Shown piece by piece: positions 9,834 through 18,041 of a DNA stretch of 24,360 nt. The DNA is from Gracilariopsis chorda. Lineage: Eukaryota > Rhodophyta > Florideophyceae > Gracilariales > Gracilariaceae. The notes beneath the pieces were generated by a model that saw only the letters and a list, made by a program, of their open reading frames with translations, did not search any database and had not been told where the DNA came from. The translations under genes were made by a program, and so were the position numbers. Location of the stretch: contig NBIV01000810.1 of assembly GCA_003194525.1 (NCBI GenBank), forward strand, positions 1-24,360, read 5' to 3'. Position 1 is the stretch's first letter. The number at the start of each line of letters is the position of its first letter.

Positions 9834-11137
9834 TGCTGTGCCAGCCAATCAGCAGTACCTGGCTTGCGCCAGACGTGGCTGCGGTTTTGCACCGCTCCAG
9901 TGCCGAAAAGTCAACGGGACATATATACTGCACTAGCTATTATAATTAGTTATTGTTTACCTTTCTTTGAATATATTTGACTCTACCATCAGTTATAATG
10001 TGCACAAACCAGTTATTTTTATTCTACCCGATCTGCTGAAGAAATCGGTTACCCATTTGCCCTGCCAAACTGGCCTCAAAGCCGATTTGACATCTTCGTA
10101 ACATCCTGTCGATATGACATGACAACATTTTCATGTCAAAGAAGTTTTGGTCGGCCACGTGGACATATTGGCTCTAACGTACACGTTGCCTACTACTCAT
10201 AACGTTGACAGGCACTTCACACGGTACAGCAGGGATAGAACGGTCATGGAAGATTCCCGAGGAGTCGTGCTAAGTCATCACTGGCACCCTGGGTCCATGC
10301 CTGATCATCAAGACCCTGTCTAATGAAAATTCATCAGCATTGATGGAATTTCCCAAGTCATCAAACCACTAGATCTGGCATTGAACCCGGCAAACCAGTC
10401 GCGTAGAGAGGCCAGCACGAACACCAAACGTCATACCGTTTAACTCGGACGAATTCTTATTGGCTAGTGGCACTGATAGAACTAGACTAGAAACTCTATA
10501 TAAACCCCGATGGAGGTTCCGAACTTCTAACTCGGATCATCACCATCGAATTCCAACCAATTCAAACACTGCACCTCTGTTTCTAACACTAGCGCAGTGC
10601 GAAAAGCGTCTCGCGTGCTGACCCTAACCCTAAACAATATTTTCACCTCCCATTTAGGCTTGCCCAGTAGTGCAATGCGGTAATAGTTTGCTACTTTTGG
10701 CACTGTTGCTGGTTTGGGACCTTAGCAAGGCCGAAATCGTGTGGAGGTCATCACAAAAGCAATCTACTGAGTATCACGGATCTATGAACGGTAAGGTGCA
10801 CCTCTGTGGTATACTGCTTGTTTGATGGCGATCCAGCACTTCTGAATGTTTCTTGAACCTAATACCATCTTGCTGTGCAGAGTCTGGGGCGGCTGCCGTG
10901 TCGAGCCTCTTGGGACCGGAAACCACACTTTGATGTGTGACTAAAGGGTAAATATTAGTCTGGCGGCAACTTTTCTAGTTGTTCATGCAACTAGGCCCGG
11001 TGGATGCAAAGCAACAAACTGCAACCAGTTTTGCACTTTCAACTTGGTTATATATTGGAAGTATATTCTGGAACTCTGGAAATCTTTTTAGGGGTTTAGA
11101 AAATTAGAATTGATTGTTTTTATTTTTGTATATTGCT
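9834..11137. other. non-coding stretch with a TATA-like site and a telomere-like motif
   Basis: I see no gene in these 1.3 kb. A good TATA-like sequence, TATATAAA, lies at 10497-10504, about 640 bases before ATG 11138. It could belong to the promoter of that broken gene or to a decayed LTR, but no matching second copy is in the window. ACCCTAACCCTAAAC at 10621-10635 holds two units of a CCCTAA(A) telomere-type repeat, which is too short to call an interstitial telomere. A G-box-like palindrome CCACGTGG occurs near 10157. Base composition is more AT-rich than in the retroelement. Confidence 0.5.
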
Positions 11138-11710
11138 ATGACGCAAGGAAGTCCACGCCCGAACACTGGAGGGGCCAGAGTGAATTCAAGAGGTGCCAGA
11201 GCGAATTCCGGACGAGCGAGGGCCCATTTTGGAGGTGACAGGGCAACTTCAGGAGATGCCAGGGCAATATCTGGAGGCAACAGAGTGAATTCGTGATGGG
11301 CCAGAGTGAACTCAGGCTACGCAAGGCCCGGAGCTAGACGACCTCGACGAATGCCAGTTCCTCCCGCTCCAGATGAGATGCCCGTAAACGAGAGCTGAGC
11401 GCACGTACAAGGACGCATTGTTCCAGACGTGCAAGAGGATGACATTTTTCTTGCACCTACGTGCATCGCTGTGGCAAGTGATTCCAGGCCCAAATCACGA
11501 CCATATTTCTCTTCTATGCCTCCATCTCTCCCAAGAAGGCCTGCGCCTGCTGTCGATAATGAAGGCAACACAACCGTGGAGACAAATGCGCGTTCTCTGC
11601 TGCAAGGTGAAGAAGGAGAACAGATACCCATTCCGATGGAAGTGGAAGAGGGCAAGATCAATGCTGTTCCCTCACAGCCGTCGCAGCACTACCAGGTAAA
11701 AATTTTTTGA
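11138..11710 (+). pseudogene. broken gene of unknown function with a seven-residue repeat
   Basis: From ATG 11138 (MTQGSPRPN) one frame runs to about 11695, interrupted only by TGA at 11294 and TGA near 11394. The first part is a tandem array of seven-residue units of the type G-x-A-R-x-x-S. The second part is acidic and Pro-rich (VPDVQEDDIFLAP, EQIPIPMEVEEG). The frame meets CAG/GTAAAA at 11693-11701, a good 5' splice site, so the last codons before the stop may be intron. The first TGA arises from GGA by one base within a repeat unit. I recognise no domain. It could be an exon of a disabled gene or part of a decayed mobile element. Confidence 0.45.
11168..11335 (+). repeat. 21-bp minisatellite, about 8 units
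   Basis: Eight units of 21 bases begin GGAGGGGCCAGAGTGAATTC and vary by a few bases each. In frame they encode GGARVNS, RGARANS, GRARAHF, GGDRATS, GDARAIS and GGNRVNS. The seventh unit starts with TGA instead of GGA and the eighth is diverged. No indels break the register, so the array evolved as a coding repeat. Confidence 0.85.
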
Positions 11711-12218
11711 TTCAATATTAGAACATGAAAAAATTGCATCAATTTCAATGGGTCAGAAAATTTGCAAATTTCGTCGGTGCACATTGTTGACCTGCGTATT
11801 CCCACTCAATGTAAACGTCGCGGTACTGCATTACTCTGATCGATGCGTAGAGCAATGGTTGAAGTGGAGGTTGTCGATAGTTCTGATGGGCCGGGAACAA
11901 CACCTGTATTAAGTGGCATCACCGGAATCGCCATTCTGGCAGCAGCATCCACGTGCCTGCCAGGCCATTAATATGTGTGCGCGAACATGTACTTTGCACG
12001 GAGGCTTACACTGCAGACGAGTATGGCAAGTTCCGAATCCTATCTTACATGACGGCGTTTTCCAAATAACCGTTTTCAAGCAGCTTCACCAATTCATCAC
12101 ACATCTCATCTCCCGATATTTGCACGCACGGTACCGATATCTCTACTCTACCTACTATTCGTGTCGGGCGACACATTTCCGTTGACCATATTCGTTGATT
12201 GACGTCCATGCCTCTCCT
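11711..12218. other. no clear gene
   Basis: This stretch follows a possible splice donor at 11695. A weak acceptor, GCGTAG/AGCAATGG, lies near 11851. After it a frame beginning MVEVEVVDSS runs for under 40 codons. Nothing else is supportable. Confidence 0.3.
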
Positions 12219-13075
12219 CTACACCAGCATGAATGCGTTAATAGCGACACTCGGTCCTACCTCTCTCCGAGGATTCTTGACATTTCCTGGAATTCTGCGC
12301 TCTTTCCGGAGCTGCGCGTAGAACCTCTGGTCGTCCATGTCCCATTCCCCCGTTCTCCGACAGAGCGCTTTCTCCGCTCTTTCACACCCATCCTCGTCGG
12401 AAACAATCATACTTGGTCCAGTGCTACGTCCCAGAAATAATGCCGTTGGTTTCCGCTCGTCGGGGGCGTCGAATATGTACGACCCCAGCAGCCGTAGAAT
12501 CCTGCCCGACCCCAGCAGCCGTATAATCCTCCCCGACCCCGTGGAACACTCCTTCCTCAGCATTTCGAGCCGATCGGCAGAAGAAAGTATACCGATGTGT
12601 TCGCAGAGTGCATTCAACCCTGAGAATACCACGAAGAACTCATTCGACTTGTTGGCAGGTCACTGCGTGTACCGGAATTCTGGGTAGAAGGTGACATCAC
12701 TACGATTGGCGTCTCGTGCCTTCGCGTAGAAACCCCAAGATAGAGCTTCAAAAACCGATAGATCACAGTCCGTTGCTGCCCTCACAAGGTATTTCCGCAC
12801 ACCCTGCAAACTTTCCTTTGGAGATCTCCGCTCACTGTCCTCCTCGATCGACCGCATGCCCTTCTTCAAGTTCTTCAGGAGCTGCGTAAGCAACATCTGC
12901 CGCAGAAAACACTTCACAGCATCCACAGGATCGTAGGAGAAGCCACGGGTGCCGTCATCTATTCTACGGGCGTGGACCTCTACGACATGTTCCAAACGAG
13001 CTACCTTGCCTTGCAACTGTCCGTTCGTCGGTGTTCTCGAAAAGCTAGATAGAGGTGCTAGATCGCAAGTTGCTT
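12219..13075 (-). pseudogene. unknown protein, minus strand, one in-frame TGA
   Basis: On the minus strand one frame is open from about 13075 to the stop at 12219, except for TGA at 12660-12662, where CGA (Arg) would restore it. No ATG is visible at the upstream end, so an upstream exon or a lost start is likely. The N-terminal part (GKVARLEHVVEVH) could be a short coiled coil. The middle has EALSWGFYAKARDANRSD and, past the stop, FFVVFSGLNALCEHIGIL. Near the C-terminus a nine-residue unit, GSGRI(I/L)RLL, is repeated. I recognise no family. The conserved frame across 280 codons supports a real former gene. Confidence 0.5.
12480..12533 (-). repeat. 27-bp tandem duplication inside the minus-strand gene
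   Basis: Two units, 12480-12506 and 12507-12533, start CGACCCCAGCAGCCGTA and differ at two positions. A third unit begins but stops after seven bases. The length is a multiple of three, so the reading frame is kept. Confidence 0.85.
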
Positions 13076-13259
13076 AGGCAGAAGCTCAAAAATACTACGA
13101 AAATGATAGATTCTGCTAGTCTCTGGCGCTTGCCAAGTAAAAAAAAAATTTTTGGAATTCACACTTCCATATCTTACAGAGCCTTGCCTCACCTGCACTG
13201 TGCATCGCTAGTTTTAAGTTTGGAACCAGATCATTCTCCACTAAAAGGTAGATACAGAT

Positions 13260-13302
13260 CTCGAAATGGCGCTGGCCACGCACCGGCCAGCGCCATTTCG
13301 AG
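13260..13302. repeat. perfect 18-bp hairpin
   Basis: CTCGAAATGGCGCTGGCC at 13260-13277 is followed by a 7-base spacer and its exact reverse complement at 13285-13302. It lies between two minus-strand genes, about 200 bases past the stop of the 13501-14050 gene. There is no T-run suggesting a pol III end. It could be a foldback element, a structured 3' UTR or a small-RNA precursor. Confidence 0.85.
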
Positions 13303-13500
13303 CACCCAACCAAAACTAACATTTTTATTTCCATCTTTGGATTTTGAAACTTCATACTGCCCTAGTTTGACTTCCAACTCGTCCTCAGGAACTCATCTGG
13401 GCAGCTCTCTCCGTTCTCACACACCCGACGCACCGCGCATCAGAATCCAATACCACCCATTCCGTCGTCCTAACAGCCTCAACGACACTCCTAAACATCA

Positions 13501-14050
13501 CTAGCCTTCTTCTCCCTCTTCACTCTTTCCATGCCTCCTCTTCAACCGCTTCTTAACGTCCAATCCTTCTTCGTCCTTCACCTCCAACCTCCTTTTCACG
13601 ACCCCTCTACCTCCAAGAGTAACCGGAGAGCTACTCCCGACAGCACCTCCCACCCCACCTTCCCCTTCACCTCCATACATCTTGTTCCGCATATCCTCGA
13701 ATAGATGCACAGCCCTATCCACCAGTAAAAGCCGCTTCTCCAACTCCAAAATCCGTCCTCGCAACTCCTCATTCTCCTTCCACAGCCCCCCACCTCCTCT
13801 CCCACACACGCCACAACCCCATCGACGTGCTGCTCTGCCCACACCCCACCCTCCCTCACCCTCTGGCGCAGGTCTGCCACAGCACCCATTGGCATTTCTT
13901 CCTCCGACGCAATCACAACCATCCCTCCCAACTCCACGACAACCTCCTCAACACACTCATCCAAACGCTCCTTAAGCCCTCCCCAGCGCTCCTCAATAGT
14001 TCCTTCACATCGCCGTAGAACCCATCCATTCGTCCCTGCAATTCCCCTCC
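13501..14050 (-). pseudogene. coiled-coil protein with basic C-terminus, minus strand, frame broken
   Basis: The minus strand is purine-rich and encodes, in two frames, a helical protein. Near 13990-13850 it reads EERWGGLKERLDECVEEVV, then PMGAVADLRQRV. After a frame change near 13800-13850 comes a heptad-rich coiled coil (KENEELRGRILELEKRLLL), a Gly-rich spacer and a lysine/arginine-rich end (KRRLEVKDEEGLDVKKRLKR) up to the stop at 13501. The start is uncertain. TTGCAG/GGACG near 14036 looks like a splice acceptor, and an ATG follows 6 bases later. No family is recognised. Long plus-strand open frames here are Pro/Ser-rich and look like shadows. Confidence 0.45.
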
Positions 14051-14083
14051 CAATTACTTGCATTTCAAAAAGAATTTGATAAT

Positions 14084-14243
14084 TTTTTGGTCGAGGGCTG
14101 TGGTCCGACGTGTTGTGGTGCTCCATCGCGATTACGATGGAGCGCCACGATGCGAGATTTTAATTAAAATTCATGCCTGGCGCTCCATCGTAATCGCGGT
14201 GGAGCACCATGACACCTCGGACCACGGACCTCGACCCAAAACG
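14084..14243. repeat. 160-bp nested palindrome between divergent genes
   Basis: Two arms of about 80 bases (14084-14163 and 14164-14243) are imperfect reverse complements, meeting at the perfect centre ATTTTAATTAAAAT (14157-14170). Each arm is itself a hairpin: GGTGCTCCATCG...CGATGGAGCGCC on the left and GGCGCTCCATCG...CGGTGGAGCACC on the right. The motif GCTCCATCG thus occurs four times in alternating orientation. Outer parts still match (GGTCGAGGGCTGTGGTCCG versus the complement of CGGACCACGGACCTCGACC). It could be a foldback/MITE or a bidirectional regulatory site. Confidence 0.85.
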
Positions 14244-15998
14244 AAGAGAAACATAATCCGTGGCAACCAAGTCAAAGGCGTCTTGCGCATTCTTCGCAAC
14301 ATTCGTTGCGTCGGTTTGGGCGATTGAAAACTTCTATTGAACCCGAAGAACAACTTTTTCTTGTTAAACAAAGCACCGGAGTGGTCGTCTCCAACAGTTT
14401 TACCCCTTTCCTTCGAAGCTACCGCGACCACTCCCTTTTTGCCATCAGCCCTTTCTCACCGCTTGGAAAGTCCCGTGACTGCTGCGACGTCCGCTTACGA
14501 CACCAGTATTTCATGAGCTTCTCTATAGAAGAAGTTATCATGGTGTCTAGCCCAGCCTCCACTGTAACCGCGAAGGGAACGGTTCATTCAAGATGCACGG
14601 AACCGGAGAAGAGCTTATTGATGCTTATCTTGCAGTTCGTGATGACTACGCAGCTACGAGGCAAAATGTGGATGAGCCGATAAGTTTGAAGCACACCGAC
14701 TTTGTGGAGTTCGTGGTACAAAGTCGTAGCGTTCATGACTCTGCCAAGAAAATGTTTCTCACTCTCATCGGACCGGATTACATCTCGTATTCGGACTCCG
14801 AGCTCCATAACATGTCTCTCAGAGGCCCTCCACGTCAACTCTATCTTATGGCAAGAGTGGTGGACGTAAAGGACCGTGAAGAAGACGGGCGTGTAAGGGA
14901 CTTTTAGAAGGTTTATTGTAAAGGGGAAGGGCTTAAAGGAATTCCCCGTAACGTGTTGCTATCTGTCTTTTGCTAGTCCCTTGTTCTGGGAGCAACCAAG
15001 AAATCTTCCGATTTCCACACGGATCCTTGCACCGACTTTGAAATGGTCGTTGGGTTGTCTATGGTGCAACAGATTGCCGTGGATAAGAAAGGAAGTGGTA
15101 GGAAGAGGAAAAGGGGCATGGCAGCTAAGAAGTTCTCGAAAGTGAGTTTGTCGGACAAGACCCAGAGTCAGAGAGTCGGGTATGGTGTGCAGCTGGTGAC
15201 CAGGGCTTGGGATTGTTTCGCCCAATTCCTCGGGTTTCCCAACGTTGAGGTTATGATCTTGCCTTACATTGGACTCGACTATATCAGTGTAGTCTTCACC
15301 GATATCGCACAACGCCCCATGGACTTCCAACACAAAGATTGTTCCAAACAGTTTGTGGAGGAGAAGAACGTCACCACCGTAGAAGGAAACGTTACCAAAT
15401 GGGCATGGAATCTGCCGGACCCAGTGGATACAGCGCTTCGCCTTTGTGCCAAAGAATACCTTGGTGATCTTTCTAATGTGGTGGTACAAAAGAAACCGTT
15501 CGACATCTCTGCTCCCAGCAAATGGGATGCCCTCAAAAGGTTCATCATCACGAGAACGAGACTTTTCCCTCTGCAGTTTGAGAACATTAGTGAATCTCTT
15601 GTCACTACGGTTCAAGAGGCCATAAAGCCTCTGAAGCTCATTGCATTGCATGGAAGCAATGTCAAATCAAATCAAGCTGTGAAACCAGAGCTCGCAGAAG
15701 ACGTTGACATCATTATGGAGCCGGTAGAAACTGGTACGGCTGGTGGTGGGAACGAACGTGCTGAGCGTGTGGAAGGTGGTGATCAGAGTGAGTTGGAAGA
15801 AATGAAAGAGATAGAGATGGTAGAGGATGCGGAACGGGGTACTGCAGAACGTGGTACTGCACCAAAGGCCACTGAAGGACGGCAGACAACAGCTTTGTCG
15901 CAGAACTTATCGTATGATGTCGAAGGCACGGGGATTCATGCACCACCGTACCCTACGACTTTGGATGATGTGATAGCTTACAGTTATTCTGAGAAGGA

Positions 15999-16860
15999 GA
16001 TATCCGCAACTTCCGTCTCCACAACTGCAAGTTCGAAAATCTCATCGAAGTTGACGACAACAAGTCTGGCGAAAGCGAGGTATCTATTGAAGGAAGGGTA
16101 CAGTTCCTGCTTTCCGATCCGCCATATGGGACTCGTTCTGAGCGTCGTTTGGAGAACAGCGAACAAAATATTCTGACCGGAGAAGGGCATGAACAGGTGA
16201 GCGAGGAGGTCGTCAAAGCTTCTACGTCCTGGTGAACATATTATGCAGTTCTGCTCATGGGATCAGGTACCGTTGTGGCGGGATGTGCTACGGAAAGTTA
16301 CCTACATGGATGACTCTGATACGATGGGTTACTCCTTTCTCGTCGACGAACAGCCCCTCCATTTCGTACGGTCTTTAGGTAATACGACGGGTAACGATGG
16401 GGGAAGAAGTTGCCGGTTGTACCAGACGACAGAATACGCTGTACATGCTGTTCGTTCTGGAGTTCCTTATGCACAACAGCACCGGATGGTCAACTATGAG
16501 AACTTCAACTATGTTGCTTCACGATACCCAGCGTATCATGCAATCATGGATCAGGTTGCCACTGATGTCAAATAGTGAGATGCTCATGTGGTCTGTGAAA
16601 ACCCCGGATGGGAAGTATAACGAGAAAGAGGGTGCGAACCGGAACAGAATTGTAGGGCACTGTTGAAAGAGCTGATTTGCAGGTTCAGTCCGCCAGGAGA
16701 CCTCGTGGTCGACATGTTTGCCGCATCGTTCTCGACAGCGATGGCGTGCATGGAACTGCCCAAGCATCGGAAGTTTGTGGGGTGTGAACCGGACAAAGCA
16801 TGCTTTGAACACGCCAGGCATGCCGCTATTGTTCGCTTCGCTTCCATAATACGGGAAAGA
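15999..16860 (+). other. methyltransferase domain: DPPY motif IV before motif I (beta-type order)
   Basis: FLLSDPPYGTRSERR has its DPPY at 16116-16127, the catalytic motif IV of N6-adenine/N4-cytosine DNA methyltransferases. It is followed by LLRPGEHIMQFCSW, the strand-helix usual after motif IV. The region 16260-16560 (YSFLVDEQPLHFVRS, YQTTEYAVHAVRSG) probably includes the DNA-recognition part. Then LLKELICRFSPPGDLVVD leads to the S-adenosylmethionine-binding motif I, DMFAASFST at 16711-16737, and the acidic loop FVGCEPDKACFEHA. The IV-before-I order is that of beta-class enzymes. Motif I has alanines where FxGxG is usual, which may weaken cofactor binding. Confidence 0.75.
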
Positions 16861-17189
16861 CACACGGATATTGAGAAGCGCCAGGCTTCGAAAGATGGCC
16901 CATTGTGTTTCCTCTGCATTCCCAATGGGAAGACGCAGACACACAGTGTTATGGGAGGGCCGTCGACGGATTTCCACCGTACCAAATTCTTCCCCACACC
17001 TTGTCGACTTTCTCTCCACTTTGTGGCAAAGTGAAATTCTAGGGAAGATGGGAAGGAAGAAAGCTATGGATGGATGGCCGAGGGAGCTGGAGGGAAGAAT
17101 GATTCTGGAGAAAATGAAGTCTCTATTGGCAATGAAGGCTGTGCAATATGGGTTGCAAGTGGCCAAGTCTACTATTTTGTCACGAAAAG

Positions 17190-17747
17190 GCTGGTGTTGG
17201 AGTGTTTGCAACTCGTCGAATTGCTGCAGGCGAGGTAGTGTGCTATTTCTACGGGACGTTGGTTTATCATGACCCTTCGAATCGGAAAGGAGTGCACAAG
17301 ACCTACGGGGAGGGAGTCATGGGTGTGACGAAGGACCGCTTCCGGAAGTACGCGGTGGAGATAGAAGTCTACGGTCAACAGTTTCCAATCACTTCTGCAT
17401 CGAAAACAGCTGACGAAACTGGCATGAAAACAAGCAAACCCCATTTTATGGGTGGTTCCTGCCCCTTTTTGTATTGCGGCGGTATATCGAAGATCCAAAG
17501 TACGTGGAAGGGGATAAACAGTTAGATGCCATGGTGGATGGCCTCGTGAAAAAGGGAGGCTAATGTGCGAATGAAATGGACACCGGGAGTGGGACGAACA
17601 CCAGGGGGAATAACGGACTACAAACTTATTAAGATGGAGGTGACAGCCGACATAGAGCAAGGGGAGGAACTCTTCGCTGGATACGGTGATGTTTATGACT
17701 GGCAAAACCATTTTAATGTGGAAGATGGAACGATAGTCATTGATTAG
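17190..17747 (+). other. SET domain (protein lysine methyltransferase type)
   Basis: AGVGVFATRRIAAGEVVCYF at 17190-17249 is the N-terminal SET motif (GxGVFA...IxxGExVxxYxG). After an insert with KYAVEIEVYGQQFPI, the C-terminal half is reached through two frame changes: RYIEDPKYVEGD near 17480, then ANVRMKW at about 17562 and IEQGEELFAGYGDVYDW near 17655-17702, which contains the usual GEEL...YG...Y/W end. The canonical NHSC motif is not clear; the region around RYIEDPK and ANVRM occupies its place. The substrate cannot be told. Confidence 0.75.
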
Positions 17748-18041
17748 TTTGTTGTTATAAACCTTTGTCCACAGCTTGGCTAAGGGGCGACGTTTATTAT
17801 TTGAACGGATGTGTAGTCCTAACTTAGGAGAACATCACTTTTCAGTAAGGATATAAGATACAAAGCGATATAGATGTGATACAGAAACGTCCATTTTCGA
17901 TACCACGGAGGATTGTATTCTCAAGATTTCAAAAAAAAAAAGATTTTTGTGCATTGGGTGGCGAGATTTTCCAGGACAACACACGGCGTGAGCCATCCCA
18001 GAGCGTCACTAGCCACTTGTGCAAGAGGCTTGACTCCAAGA
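17748..18041. other. intergenic spacer
   Basis: This spacer separates the SET end from the next plus-strand ATG. It is AT-rich, with an A-run of 11 at about 17931-17941 followed by GATTTTTG. No promoter element is certain. Confidence 0.4.

Larger units (their letters stand above)
14551..17747 (+). pseudogene. DNA amino-methyltransferase fused to a SET domain (broken frame)
   Basis: Read across frame changes, this is one protein of about 1,050 residues. First comes an unknown region from ATG 14593 (MHGTGEELIDAYLAVRDDYA) to about 15700, whose frame crosses TAG at 14905 and 14974. A Glu-rich linker follows (15700-15900), then a DPPY methyltransferase (about 16000-16860), a basic spacer, and a SET domain (17190-17720) ending NHFNVEDGTIVID. 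Frame changes fall near 15995, 16218, 16575, 16625, 16900-17030, 17183, 17475 and 17560. Across each one the protein continues sensibly with a one-base shift. By family knowledge the first enzyme methylates adenine-N6 or cytosine-N4 in DNA and the second methylates protein lysine, so the gene would join two chromatin marks. That role is inference. It may be a decayed copy or a real gene damaged by assembly errors. Confidence 0.7.

Noticed and set aside
16183..16200. Splice donor AG/GTGAGC after GHEQ in the methyltransferase
   Set aside because: Reading straight through with a one-base shift near 16218 gives a continuous, family-like strand-helix (VVKLLRPGEHIMQF), so an intron is not needed.
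4597..17747. Alternative genetic code reading stop codons as amino acids
   Set aside because: TAG replaces Trp in the RT but would suit Gln at 14905 and 14974, TAA falls where an aromatic residue is expected, and TGA replaces Gly or Arg elsewhere. No single reassignment fits, so mutation or read errors are simpler.
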